Positions 42,917 through 51,729 of a stretch of 64,000 nucleotides of DNA are shown here, one piece after another. The notes beneath the pieces were generated by a model. That model ran no database searches and had not been told where the DNA came from. It saw only the letters and a list, made by a program, of their open reading frames with translations. This stretch comes from Mesorhizobium sophorae (lineage in GTDB: Bacteria; Pseudomonadota; Alphaproteobacteria; Rhizobiales; Rhizobiaceae). The position numbers and the translations under genes are program-made. The stretch covers positions 620,001 through 684,000 of the forward strand of contig NZ_NNRI01000022.1 in the NCBI RefSeq assembly GCF_002270415.1. The letters run 5' to 3'. Within the stretch, counting starts at the first letter, position 1. Each line of letters starts with the position of its first letter.

Positions 42917-43119
42917 GTTGGCCGGTTTGAGGTGAGGATCGTCACCTGTCCGGACCTCGATACGATCCCCACCTGACCGGTTTGGGTCAAGCTGAAGACG
43001 GCGTAGGTTGCCGGGGCAACATCTTCGTAGTCATAGCTGTCGCCGCTTGGGACAAACCAGACGGAGAGCGTTCTGGTTGCCGGATCGTATTTGGTGTTTC
43101 GGGTCACAGTCGACGGCAT
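42811..43119 (-). CDS. KTSC-domain protein, probably truncated and with a foreign tail
   Basis: The first 45 residues (MPSTVTRNTKYDPATRTLSV, then SGDSYDYEDVAPATYAVF) are the front half of a KTSC domain. The expected continuation (the KSKG- or KGRFFN-like end) is absent; an unrelated stretch runs antisense into the 3' end of the 143-aa gene. It therefore looks like a gene broken by rearrangement. The KTSC function is unknown, though some members accompany lysyl-tRNA synthetase or nucleic-acid proteins. Confidence 0.4.
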   Translation of the reverse strand: MPSTVTRNTKYDPATRTLSVWFVPSGDSYDYEDVAPATYAVFSLTQTGQVGIVSRSGQVTILTSNRPTQYMILCLSHAKNPFPPSVVRTRAAAQCAFMVAPT

Positions 43120-43212
43120 TTTGGGCACCCGTTGCACGCGTTGCTCTGCACCACCTACCCTGTGGATAGACCCCAAATACGCCCATCATTCCAAACATCC
43201 GCTTGCAAGAAG

Positions 43213-43233
43213 CCCTAGACTGGGAATCTAGGG
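43213..43233 (+). promoter_or_regulatory. Stem-loop overlapping the gspD ribosome site
   Basis: A perfect 7-bp stem (ccctaga / tctaggg) with a 7-base loop ends inside the AGGGGA Shine-Dalgarno, about 11 bases before the gspD ATG. Folding would hide the ribosome site. Confidence 0.4.
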
Positions 43234-43244
43234 GAATCGGGTGG

Positions 43245-45368
43245 ATGTCGAGCAAGCCGAGTAGTCGCGTCGTGTTGTGCACGCTGCTGGCGATTGCCGG
43301 CTGCACTTCCGCGCCGGGCAAGGACTTCTTCACCGAGACCATCGACAGCCTGCATGCCAAGAACTCGCCCTTGCGGTCGGGATATACCGGGACTGGCGCC
43401 GTCACGTCGGCCGCCGGCCAGGCACAGCGCTTCAACGGCGCGCAATATCAGGGCTCGGGCCAGTTCGTCTCCTCCGGAGCCCCCGTCACCAAGGTGACGA
43501 CCGATGGCTCGGGCCAGTTCGAGCTCAATCTGGTCAACGCGCCGATTGCCGAGGCGGCCAAGGCCGTGCTCGGCGATGCGCTTCACCTCAACTACATCGT
43601 CGACCCGCGCGTGCAAGGCACGGTGACGCTGCAGACATCGCAGCCGGTGTCGAAGGATGCGCTGGTCGACATCCTGCAATCGGCGCTTGCGGTGAATGGC
43701 GCCGGCATCACCAACCGCGCCGGCACCTACCAGGTTGTGCCGCTTTCCGAAATCATGTCCAGCACGCCGCCAGTCAGCGTGCCGTCGACGTCACCGTCCG
43801 GCCCCGGCGTCAAGGTGCAGGTGCTGCAGCTGCAATTCATCGCGGCCGACGAGATGAAGACCATTCTCGAACCGATCACCCGCCAGGGCTCGGTGCTGCG
43901 GGTCGATTCCACCCGCAACCTGATCACCGTCGCTGGCAACGACAGCGACCTCAATGCCATTCGCGAAGCGGTTTCGGTGTTCGACGTCGACTGGATGCGC
44001 GGCATGTCGGTCGCGCTGCATCCGCTGAAGACCTCCAAACCGGAAGCGGTTGCCGCCGAACTCGATTCGATTTTCGGCACCAAGGATGGGCCAGGCGCCA
44101 AGCTCATCCAGTTCATCCCCAACGACAGGCTGAATTCGGTGCTGGTGATCACCTCGCGCCCGGCCTATCTCGCCCGTGCGGCGAGCTGGATCAACAAGCT
44201 CGACAGGCTGGCCGAGACCAACGAAAGCCAGCTTTTCGTCTACCAGATCCAGAACCGCCCGGCCAAGGAACTGGCCGCGGTGCTGAGCTCCGTTCTCGGC
44301 ACCACCGTCAAGACCGAAGGCGACTCGGGCGGCTCTAACGTGTCGCCCGACCAGACCCCGATCGCCATGCAATCGGATGGCGTCACGCCGGTGCCGTTGA
44401 CCGGGCCGTCGCCTTCGCTGCCCCCGCAGGACGGACAGCCGCCCGCCCACGCCACGGTCGTCGCCGATATCGAAAACAATGCGCTGCTGATCCAGACCAC
44501 GGCGCGCGATTACGAACGCATCGAGCAGATCCTGGCCAAGGTCGACGTGCTGCCGACGCAAGTCATGCTGGAAGCCGTCATCGCCGAAGTCACGCTCAAC
44601 GACGAGCTGAAATACGGCCTGCGCTGGTTCTTCGAGAATGGCGGCATGAAGATCTCGCTGTCCGACGTGGCGAAGGGCGCCGCCGCGGCGGCACTGCCTG
44701 GCTTCAACTGGAGTTACGCAACCGACAACATCCAGGTGACGCTGAACGCACTCTCCAGCATCACCGACGTCAATGTCATCTCGGCGCCAACCATCATGGC
44801 CCTGAACAACCAGAAAGCGATCTTGCAGGTCGGCGACCAGGTACCGATCGCCACAAGACAGGTGGTGGACCAGTCGTTCGGCAGCGCGCCGGTCGTCTCG
44901 GTCGAGATGAAGGACACCGGCGTCATCCTGACGGTGACGCCTCGCATCAACAATGCCGGCAGGGTCATGCTCGACATCGAGCAGGAGGTCAGCAATGTGA
45001 CGAAGACGACGAGCTCCGGCATCGATTCACCGACCATCCAGCAGCGCAAGATCCAGACCCGCGTTCTGGTCAATGACGGCGAGAGCCTGGCGCTGGGCGG
45101 CCTCATCCAGTCGCGCAACAATGTCGACCGCACGCAGGTGCCGATCCTCGGCGATATCCCGATTATCGGCAACGCATTCAAGCAAAAGACGGATAGTATC
45201 GGACGCACCGAACTGATCATCTTCATCCGGCCGCATGTTGTCCGCGACATCAACGAAGCCCGCGAAGTGACGGACGAATTCCGCGGCAAGATCAGTCTGC
45301 AGACGCCGATCCAGAAGCGGCGCGGCGGCACCAAGCTGCAACAGGATCTGAAGAGGCTGGCGTATTGA
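43245..45368 (+). CDS. gspD: Type II secretion system secretin
   Basis: This 707-aa outer-membrane secretin begins with a lipoprotein-like signal (MSSKPSSRVVLCTLLAIAGC), so it may reach the outer membrane without a separate pilotin. N0 (FELNLVNAPIAEAAKAVLGD) and several N domains follow, with a Pro/Ser-rich linker around residue 390. The secretin core has VPIATRQV, VEMKDTGVILTVTPRINNAG, and the gate and lip region ending PILGDIPIIGNAFK, TELIIFIRPHVVRD. It heads the rightward arm gspD-peptidase-gspG. Confidence 0.95.
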   Translation: MSSKPSSRVVLCTLLAIAGCTSAPGKDFFTETIDSLHAKNSPLRSGYTGTGAVTSAAGQAQRFNGAQYQGSGQFVSSGAPVTKVTTDGSGQFELNLVNAPIAEAAKAVLGDALHLNYIVDPRVQGTVTLQTSQPVSKDALVDILQSALAVNGAGITNRAGTYQVVPLSEIMSSTPPVSVPSTSPSGPGVKVQVLQLQFIAADEMKTILEPITRQGSVLRVDSTRNLITVAGNDSDLNAIREAVSVFDVDWMRGMSVALHPLKTSKPEAVAAELDSIFGTKDGPGAKLIQFIPNDRLNSVLVITSRPAYLARAASWINKLDRLAETNESQLFVYQIQNRPAKELAAVLSSVLGTTVKTEGDSGGSNVSPDQTPIAMQSDGVTPVPLTGPSPSLPPQDGQPPAHATVVADIENNALLIQTTARDYERIEQILAKVDVLPTQVMLEAVIAEVTLNDELKYGLRWFFENGGMKISLSDVAKGAAAAALPGFNWSYATDNIQVTLNALSSITDVNVISAPTIMALNNQKAILQVGDQVPIATRQVVDQSFGSAPVVSVEMKDTGVILTVTPRINNAGRVMLDIEQEVSNVTKTTSSGIDSPTIQQRKIQTRVLVNDGESLALGGLIQSRNNVDRTQVPILGDIPIIGNAFKQKTDSIGRTELIIFIRPHVVRDINEAREVTDEFRGKISLQTPIQKRRGGTKLQQDLKRLAY

Positions 45369-45370
45369 CG

Positions 45371-45865
45371 ATGGCTGCGCACCCATCTCTCGTGCTGGCT
45401 GCCACGGTCGCCCTGGCGGCGGTTCTGGCCGCGATTTCGATCGCCGATTACCGCAGGCAGATCATCCCGGACGGGCTCAACCTGGCTCTGGCGGCGCTCG
45501 GCCTTGGCTATCAGATGGCGGCGGACGCGGACGGCCTGCCGCTGCGGCTCCTGTTTGCAGCCATGACTTTTGCCGCTGCCTGGCTGATCCGGCGCGGTCA
45601 TTTCCTGATGACCGGCAGGATCGGGCTCGGCCTTGGCGACGTCAAGATGCTGGCCGCCGCCGCATGCTGGATCAGCCCGCTGCTGTTGCCGGTGCTGCTG
45701 TTCATCGCCAGCGCCAGCGCCCTGCTGTTCGTCGGCGGGCACGTGCTTGCGACAGGGCCCGCAGCGGCGCGGGCTCGTGTTGCCTTCGGTCCGTTTATCG
45801 CCATCGGCCTCGGCTGCAGCTGGGCGCTGGAGCAATTTGCAGGTTTGAACATGGGACTGCTCTGA
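45371..45865 (+). CDS. gspO: Prepilin peptidase, A24 family, catalytic domain only
   Basis: This 164-aa integral-membrane aspartyl protease (CpaA/TadV-like size) has both catalytic aspartates: IADYRRQIIPDGLN and GLGLGDVKMLAAAA (GxGD). The N-terminal methyltransferase domain and zinc cysteines of classical GspO/PilD are absent. A TTG at 45365 that overlaps the gspD stop is an alternative start. It would process the prepilin leaders of GspG, H, I, J and K encoded here. Confidence 0.85.
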   Translation: MAAHPSLVLAATVALAAVLAAISIADYRRQIIPDGLNLALAALGLGYQMAADADGLPLRLLFAAMTFAAAWLIRRGHFLMTGRIGLGLGDVKMLAAAACWISPLLLPVLLFIASASALLFVGGHVLATGPAAARARVAFGPFIAIGLGCSWALEQFAGLNMGLL

Positions 45866-46377
45866 TGATCACTCAGCGCTTCACTCGACTTTCCGAAAAA
45901 TCCGGCTGCGCCAAAAAATCTGTCGGCGTCAGAAAATCTGTCGGCGCCAGAAAATCTGTCGGTGAAAGCGACGATCGCGAAGGCGGCTTCACCCTGGTCG
46001 AGCTCCTGGTCGTGCTCGCCATCATCGCGTTGATCGCGACGCTGGCCGCGCCGCAGGTCCTGCGCTATCTCGGCTCGGCCAGGACCAACGCCGCCAAGGC
46101 GCAAATCCGCAACATTGAAAGCGCGCTCGAGCTCTACTATGTCGACAACGCGAAATACCCGACCGCGGAGGAGGGGCTCTCGGCCCTGGTCGCCGCGCCT
46201 ACCGGCGAAGCGCGCTGGAACGGACCCTATCTCAAGGGAACAACCGGCCTGAAGGATCCGTGGGGGAGGCCTTATTCCTACGAAGTGAAGGCCGATGCGA
46301 GCGGCGTGGTCATCCGCAGCCTGGGCAAGGACGGCAAGCCGGACGGAACTGGCGAAGACCAGGACGTCAGCAACTGA
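45865..46377 (+). CDS. gspG: Type II secretion major pseudopilin
   Basis: This 170-aa pseudopilin has the cleavage motif EGG|FTLVELLVVLAIIALIATLA with Glu at mature position 5. The C-terminal region (YYVDNAKYPTAEEGLSALV, GPYLKGTTGLKDPWGRPYSY) is diagnostic of GspG. The cytoplasmic leader is about 41 residues, far longer than usual, and contains a triple SVGxRK-type repeat (DNA repeat at 45915-45968). The ATG overlaps the peptidase stop (TGATG). It ends 11 bp from the convergent gspJ. Confidence 0.93.
   Translation: MITQRFTRLSEKSGCAKKSVGVRKSVGARKSVGESDDREGGFTLVELLVVLAIIALIATLAAPQVLRYLGSARTNAAKAQIRNIESALELYYVDNAKYPTAEEGLSALVAAPTGEARWNGPYLKGTTGLKDPWGRPYSYEVKADASGVVIRSLGKDGKPDGTGEDQDVSN
45915..45968 (+). 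repeat. Three tandem 18-bp repeats in the gspG leader
   Basis: Three head-to-tail 18-bp units (aaaatctgtcggcgtcag; second differs at one base; third diverges in the last six) encode KSVGVR, KSVGAR and KSVGES within the prepilin leader. The unit length keeps the frame, so copy number could vary without harming the mature pilin. Confidence 0.85.
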
Positions 46378-46388
46378 GGGCCTGGGAG

Positions 46389-47114
46389 TCACTTCGTGCG
46401 CGGCAGCACCTGGGCATTTGCCAGGTCGAGGCGTGCAAAACCTCTCGCTGAATAGGCCGCACCATCCCGCAAAACCGAGATGGTGAAGCGCACGGCGGCG
46501 GGCAGGCGCCGTGGTACGGTCCAGCTCGGCGACCACGACGAGGCCGCCGCCGCACCGTCGAGATATTCGAACTTCATGGCGCTCACGCCGCCGATCAGCC
46601 GCACCGGTTCGCCCGGTGTCGACGTGCCGGGTTCGCTCCCGCGCCGTGTTTTCTGGACGATGGCCAGCGCGCCTCCGACCTGGCCAAGCGAAACAGCAAT
46701 TTCGCGCAGCGCGGAGGATTTGAAACCGATCGCCTGAACGGCGCTGAATTCGATCCGGGCACCGTTGCCGTTGAGATAAAGCACCATGTCCGGCGACGAC
46801 TTGGACAAGGGCAACGGCTCGGCATGGCTGATCGCCGTTTCCAGAAACCGCGATGCTGCGTCGACCTCCATCTGGAATTCGGTTGCCTTTTCGATGCGCA
46901 TCATCGTTCGGGCCTGGCTGAGGAAGACCATCATCAGCGACGTAATCACGCCGATCAGGGCCAGCCCGACCAGCACGTCGATGAGCGCAAACCCCTCGAC
47001 CGATGCCGATGGTCCCGGCGGCGATTTGCGGCCAGGCCGACGGGCGCCTGGAAGACGTTCCCGCAGCCTGCCGGCTCGGACCCTGGAACGAGCGCACAAG
47101 AACAGGCCACTCAT
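46389..47114 (-). CDS. gspJ: Type II secretion minor pseudopilin GspJ
   Basis: This 241-aa protein has a prepilin site VEG|FALIDVLVGLALIGVITS after a long basic leader of about 41 residues. Mature position 5 is Asp instead of the near-invariant Glu. The C-terminal part (FEYLDGAAAASSW, PAAVRFTISV) fits GspJ. Its ATG overlaps the gspI stop by 4 bp. It is the last gene of the leftward arm. Confidence 0.85.
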   Translation of the reverse strand: MSGLFLCARSRVRAGRLRERLPGARRPGRKSPPGPSASVEGFALIDVLVGLALIGVITSLMMVFLSQARTMMRIEKATEFQMEVDAASRFLETAISHAEPLPLSKSSPDMVLYLNGNGARIEFSAVQAIGFKSSALREIAVSLGQVGGALAIVQKTRRGSEPGTSTPGEPVRLIGGVSAMKFEYLDGAAAASSWSPSWTVPRRLPAAVRFTISVLRDGAAYSARGFARLDLANAQVLPRTK

Positions 47115-47470
47115 GGGACAGCCGGGTCCCGCACGGGCACGAAGGTCAGGAATGGCCCGCCCGGAAACGCTCCACCGCTGTTCTCGATGACAACAGCGGT
47201 TACCTTTGCCTTCGACACGTCTATCGTGCGGGTCTTCAGGGTCCAGCCGGATTGCGCCGTGGTTCGGATTTGGGCTTCGTAGCCGGCCAGCATCACACGC
47301 ACGGTCCTGGCCGCTTCGGCCTGGCGCTTGGCCACGGCGATGCTGCGGCTCGCCAGCACGATCGACTGGCTGGCAATGCCAAGCACAAGCGCCAGGATGG
47401 TCATGGCGACGATCATCTCGAGGATCGAGAATCCGTCTTCGGGGGAGGCTAGCGACGTCGACCCGGTCAT
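47111..47470 (-). CDS. gspI: Type II secretion minor pseudopilin GspI
   Basis: This 119-aa pseudopilin has the cleavage and helix segment EDG|FSILEMIVAMTILALVLG with Glu5 present. The start at 47470 is preferred over 47485 because it gives the 4-bp ATGA overlap with gspH that is the rule in this operon. The C-terminus (ENSGGAFPGGPFLTFVPV) is short, as in GspI. Confidence 0.85.
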   Translation of the reverse strand: MTGSTSLASPEDGFSILEMIVAMTILALVLGIASQSIVLASRSIAVAKRQAEAARTVRVMLAGYEAQIRTTAQSGWTLKTRTIDVSKAKVTAVVIENSGGAFPGGPFLTFVPVRDPAVP

Positions 47471-47940
47471 GGCAGCGCGCGCCATGTCGGAAGTCCGGTC
47501 AGCCAGTTGACCGCGATGCGCGCGGTCCGGCCTTTTTGCTGCAGCGAGATATCCATGCCGGAAGCGCTGCCGTCGGGAAGGAAGGTGAGGACCGTCTGCC
47601 GGTCGGCGACGACGGTCTCCTGGCCGGTGACCACGGTCATTTTGACATCGTCCGGCAGGGCGACGATGTCTCGTTCGCCAAAACGGATGATGCGGGTGCC
47701 GAGATCGACAACGACCTGCTTCGGCCTGGCGGTGGCGATTGCCGATGTGCGCGACAGGCGCAACCGCATGGTGATCTCGCCGGCCAGCGTCTCCAGGTTC
47801 TTGGTGCGGTAATTGCTGACGAGCCCCGGCGCGGCGATCGCCGCGACGAGGGCCATGATCGCCAGCACGACCAGCATTTCGACCAGGGTAAATCCGGCCG
47901 TTGCTTCCGTCGATGCGCTGGCTTCCGGCGCGGCCGTCAT
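47467..47940 (-). CDS. gspH: Type II secretion minor pseudopilin GspH
   Basis: This 157-aa pseudopilin has the prepilin motif TAG|FTLVEMLVVLAIMALVAAI with Glu5, and a GspH-type core (LRLSRTSAIATARPKQVVVD; VLTFLPDGSASGMDISL). It overlaps gspF by 4 bp at its start. A much longer upstream frame is antisense or out-of-frame to gspF and is not used. Confidence 0.88.
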   Translation of the reverse strand: MTAAPEASASTEATAGFTLVEMLVVLAIMALVAAIAAPGLVSNYRTKNLETLAGEITMRLRLSRTSAIATARPKQVVVDLGTRIIRFGERDIVALPDDVKMTVVTGQETVVADRQTVLTFLPDGSASGMDISLQQKGRTARIAVNWLTGLPTWRALP

Positions 47941-49154
47941 TGCAGCGCCAGATCGTTGATGCTGAGGATCGTGGTCATCACCGAAATGACCAGGCTGCCG
48001 ACGAGAAAACCGAGCGAAATCGTCAAGGCCGGCGTCAACAGCTTCAGCACCGTGTCGATCCGCCGCGTCAGCGTCAGCTGAAGCATTTTCGCGGCGCGAT
48101 CCAGCACCACCGGAAGCGCATTCGCCTCTTCGCCGAGCGAGACCAGCGACATCGTCGCGTTGTCGAAAATCCCTGCCTTGACGATCGCGCCATGCAGGCG
48201 GGCGCCATTGGCGACGGTTTCTTCGATCGAGGCAAAGCTTGCCGCCAGTGAACTCTGCCTGGAAACGTTGGCGGCCAGCCCAAGCGCCTCGGTCATCGCC
48301 ACGCCATTGCCGAGCAGCAGCGCAAGCGTTTCCAGGTAGCGCGCGACCACGGCATCCCTGACCAGCGCGCCGATCAACGGGACCTTCAACAGCCAATGTG
48401 AAAACTGTTTTCTGGCGCCTGTGGACCGGGACAGGAAAAGATAGGAAAGCAGGGCCAGCACCGCCGCCAGCGGGAAGACGAAGGGATAGTCCCTGAACAC
48501 CGTGCCGAGCGCCGAAAGCACGGTCATGGTGAACGGCTTGGGGGCGGATGAGCCTTCGAAGATCGGTTCCAGCGCCGGCACCAGCACCGTCGCCAGAATG
48601 ACCAGCGCCCCGCTCATGACCAGTAGCAGGAAAGCCGGATACGCAAGCGCCTCGACGATTGCCGCGCGGCGCTTGGCTGTTGCCTCGAACGTATCCGCCA
48701 GTCGCTGGCATATATAGGCCATCTTGCCGCTGCGCTCGCCGCTGGCGAGCAAGGCGGCAACCTCGGAGGTGATGCCCGGCAGGCCGGCAAATGCTTCGGC
48801 GATCGGCCGGCCGCCTGTCGTGAGATCGAGCACCGATTGCAGCTGTTGCCGCCGCTGGCGGTTGGCCTCGCCCGAGATAACCGCGTTCAAGGCACGGTCG
48901 ACCGTGAAGCCGGCGTTCAGAAGCACTGAAAGCTCGGAAAACAGCCGGCTGAGATCGACCCTGCGGGTGAACGTCAGCGCGCTGCGCCCCGGCAGGCGAA
49001 GCTGCTGCCTTTCGCCGTTCACCGGGGCAAGATGGTAGGAGCGGCGGCCCTGCTGCGCCAGTTTGCGGGCGGCATCCTGCTTGGTCGACGCATCGAGGAC
49101 GCCGGTCTCGGTGCTGCCGTCGACGAGATAGGCGCGATAGGCAAAGGCCGGCAT
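47937..49154 (-). CDS. gspF: Type II secretion inner-membrane platform protein
   Basis: This 405-aa protein has two T2SSF domains (around DLSRLFSELSVLLNAGFTVD and RYLETLALLLGNGVAMTEAL) and three membrane helices (about residues 169-191, 220-240, 373-395). It starts MPAFAYRAYLVDGSTETGVL, typical of GspF. The ATG overlaps the gspE stop by one base (TGATG). Confidence 0.93.
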   Translation of the reverse strand: MPAFAYRAYLVDGSTETGVLDASTKQDAARKLAQQGRRSYHLAPVNGERQQLRLPGRSALTFTRRVDLSRLFSELSVLLNAGFTVDRALNAVISGEANRQRRQQLQSVLDLTTGGRPIAEAFAGLPGITSEVAALLASGERSGKMAYICQRLADTFEATAKRRAAIVEALAYPAFLLLVMSGALVILATVLVPALEPIFEGSSAPKPFTMTVLSALGTVFRDYPFVFPLAAVLALLSYLFLSRSTGARKQFSHWLLKVPLIGALVRDAVVARYLETLALLLGNGVAMTEALGLAANVSRQSSLAASFASIEETVANGARLHGAIVKAGIFDNATMSLVSLGEEANALPVVLDRAAKMLQLTLTRRIDTVLKLLTPALTISLGFLVGSLVISVMTTILSINDLALQ

Positions 49155-50821
49155 CAGTCACCTCCTGCGAGATCGATGACGCGCCGGACTTCATCCATCG
49201 TGGTGACCTGCGATCGGGCAAGTGCGGTTGCGTGAACCGACATCGGCACGAGATCGTCTTCGGCCGCAATCTTCCCGATCTCCATTTCGCCGGCACCCTG
49301 GTCGATAAGTTCGGCGATGCGCGGCGACACCTGCAGCATTTCGTAGGTCACCGTGCGCCCGCTGTAGCCGGAGCCGTTGCAGGTGCGGCAGGCCGGAACT
49401 GTTTGGTCGGCGCCATGGCAGGTCGGGCAGACACGTCGCAACAGCCTCTGTGCGATGACGCCTCTGATCGTCGCGCCGAGCAGATAGCCGTCGATGCCCA
49501 TATCGCGAAGGCGCGTGAGTGCGCCCGCAGCACTGTTGGTGTGGAGCGTCGAAAACACCAGATGGCCGGTCAGGGCTGCCTGGACCGCGACTTGCGCCGT
49601 TTCGCGATCGCGAATTTCACCGAGCAGGATTATATCGGGGTCCTGCCGCAGGATCGAACGCAGGGCAGCGGCAAAGTCGAGGTCGATCGCCGGATTGACC
49701 TGCAACTGGGTGATGCCGGCCATCCGGTATTCGACCGGGTCCTCGACGGTGAAAATCTTGACGTCCGGCCGCGAACGTTCTGCGAGGATGGAATAGAGCG
49801 TCGTCGTCTTGCCGCTGCCGGTCGGCCCGGTGATCAGCACGATGCCGTTGGCGGCTTGCGACATGTTGCGGATTTTCGCTTGCGCGGCGCCGTCGAACCC
49901 CAGCTTCTCCAACTTCAATTCGACGCCCGCGCGGTCGAGGATTCGAAGCACGATGGCTTCGCCGTGGATGGACGGAATGACCGAGACGCGCAGGTCGACG
50001 TCGCGGCCGCGCACGGCGATGCGCATGCGTCCGTCCTGCGGCAGGCGCCGTTCGGCAATGTTGAGCCGCGACAGGATCTTGATGCGGGTGGAGATGCCGG
50101 ACAGCATCGCAATGGACGCAGTGTCGACGGTGGACAGCATGCCGTCATGCCTGAAGCGGATGCGGACGTGATCCTCGAGCGGCTCGATGTGGATGTCGGT
50201 GGCTCTCGCATCGACCGCCTTGTGGATGGTCTCGGCGACGAAGCGAACGATCGGCGCCTCGCGCGCAAAATCCTTCAACCGTTCGAGGTCGTCGGGGCCG
50301 AAATCCAGGGTTTCGCCACCGTTGCCGCCATTTGAAACGGCCGCGATTGCCGATTGCTCGATGCGGTCGATGCATTCGGCGATCATGCGCCTTGGCAATA
50401 TGCGCAGCGCCAGCGTCCGCTCATAGTGAAAGGCGAGCGCGTCGATGGTTGCCGACGAGAACGGATCGGCCACGGCGACGACCAGCCGCTCGGCGTCCAT
50501 CTGCAACGGCAGGATCGCATTTTCACGCAGATAGGCCAGCGGCACGCCTGCCAGCATTTCGGGGCTGACCTGTTCGGGAATCTCGACCGGCGTCGGTGCG
50601 TTCAGGTAGCGGCTGAGGCTGTTGGCAAGGTCCTGCTCGCCGATCAGGCCGAGTTCGGTCATCACCGTATCGAACGGGTGTCCAGATGTTCGCGATGCCC
50701 CCAATGCGCGCTGGGCGGCGTGCGCGGTCAGCACTTTCTCGCCCTCGAGAAAGGCAAGGAACGCCTCGATCCCCTGGGTCTGGCCCTGGGTCTGGCCAAT
50801 GGGCTGCGAAGACGCGTTCAT
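49154..50821 (-). CDS. gspE: Type II secretion assembly ATPase
   Basis: This 555-aa cytoplasmic ATPase has an N1E region (EDLANSLSRYLNAPTPVEI), Walker A TGPTGSGKTTTLYS, the Asp and His boxes (IILLGEIRDRETAQVAVQAA; LVFSTLHTNSAAGALTRL) and the tetracysteine zinc motif CPTCHGADQTVPACRTC. The ATG at 50821 gives a 4-bp overlap with gspK; a GTG at 50830 is an alternative. It drives pseudopilus assembly with GspF and GspL. Confidence 0.95.
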   Translation of the reverse strand: MNASSQPIGQTQGQTQGIEAFLAFLEGEKVLTAHAAQRALGASRTSGHPFDTVMTELGLIGEQDLANSLSRYLNAPTPVEIPEQVSPEMLAGVPLAYLRENAILPLQMDAERLVVAVADPFSSATIDALAFHYERTLALRILPRRMIAECIDRIEQSAIAAVSNGGNGGETLDFGPDDLERLKDFAREAPIVRFVAETIHKAVDARATDIHIEPLEDHVRIRFRHDGMLSTVDTASIAMLSGISTRIKILSRLNIAERRLPQDGRMRIAVRGRDVDLRVSVIPSIHGEAIVLRILDRAGVELKLEKLGFDGAAQAKIRNMSQAANGIVLITGPTGSGKTTTLYSILAERSRPDVKIFTVEDPVEYRMAGITQLQVNPAIDLDFAAALRSILRQDPDIILLGEIRDRETAQVAVQAALTGHLVFSTLHTNSAAGALTRLRDMGIDGYLLGATIRGVIAQRLLRRVCPTCHGADQTVPACRTCNGSGYSGRTVTYEMLQVSPRIAELIDQGAGEMEIGKIAAEDDLVPMSVHATALARSQVTTMDEVRRVIDLAGGD

Positions 50822-51729
50822 GAGCTCCACCCGCGCAGGATCCGCGCCGCCTCGGCGCCGAAAAGCACCTCGCAGCCGGCTGCGCCGACGACTGGCGGCA
50901 GTGCGGAGGCTGCAGGGACCGGGCTTCGGGCAACGCGCTGGAATGCCGTCGGGCTGAGCGGGGACCTCTCGATGATGAACCCGGCTTCGGCCGTGATCCC
51001 GGATCCGTCCCGCCTCACGACCACGTCGACCGTGTAAGCCGATGCGTCGGCCGGCGCTTCAGTGACCGATGCACTGCTGGCGCCGGCAAGAGCAGCGCGA
51101 AGACGGTTCGGCGCGCGATCGGCGCTGATCGTGCCACGCTTCGAGTTGACCGTGAAAACAGCGTGGAGGGTCTGCAAGGGCAACGACGCAAGTGCCGAAA
51201 ACTCCTGCAGTTCGGACACCGATTCGAACGGCGCCTGCTTGTCTTGGGGCGGCCCGACAGGGCTTCTGGGCTGGCCAGCGAACAGCGTGGCATTGTCACG
51301 AAACCGGATCGCGGCCTTGGCCAAGGCTTGCGCCATCTCCCGCTGGAAGCCGAGCGATGCGAAACCAAGCGCCAGCAATTGGTCGTCCGCGGCATTGAGA
51401 TCGATCAGCCCGTCATGATCCTGGACGCGGACATCGAAGCTGAAGCTTCCCTCCCGGCACGCTGCGGGTGTGGAATCCAGCGGCAATGTTTTCGCCCCCG
51501 AGCCGCCGACCAATTCGCTTGCAACCACATTGCCCAGGCCTTCGGCAAGCAGCGACAGGCGCTCCTGCTCGACCTCGTTGTTGGCGATCATCAGCCGCGA
51601 CTTTGCCGTCACGGCAAAGGGGACGACGATGGCCGAGACAATCAGCATGAACACCAGCACGGCGACCAGCGAAAAGCCGCTGCTCGCGCTTTCGCCCCCT
51701 GAGTTCGGGCTTTCGTGGCGGTCGCTCAT
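50818..51729 (-). CDS. gspK: Type II secretion minor pseudopilin GspK
   Basis: This 303-aa protein has the prepilin motif SSG|FSLVAVLVFMLIVSAIVV. Position 5 is not Glu, as usual for GspK. It is followed by the GspK core (FDVRVQDHDGLIDLNAADDQ, FESVSELQEFSALASLP, VFTVNSKRGTI). It is large for a pseudopilin, which also fits GspK at the pseudopilus tip with GspI and GspJ. Confidence 0.88.
   Translation of the reverse strand: MSDRHESPNSGGESASSGFSLVAVLVFMLIVSAIVVPFAVTAKSRLMIANNEVEQERLSLLAEGLGNVVASELVGGSGAKTLPLDSTPAACREGSFSFDVRVQDHDGLIDLNAADDQLLALGFASLGFQREMAQALAKAAIRFRDNATLFAGQPRSPVGPPQDKQAPFESVSELQEFSALASLPLQTLHAVFTVNSKRGTISADRAPNRLRAALAGASSASVTEAPADASAYTVDVVVRRDGSGITAEAGFIIERSPLSPTAFQRVARSPVPAASALPPVVGAAGCEVLFGAEAARILRGWSS

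Noticed and set aside
47467..49296. 609-codon continuous frame spanning gspH and the gspF region
   Set aside because: Only its last 157 codons encode GspH; the rest lies in the wrong frame over gspF, which has its own complete protein.
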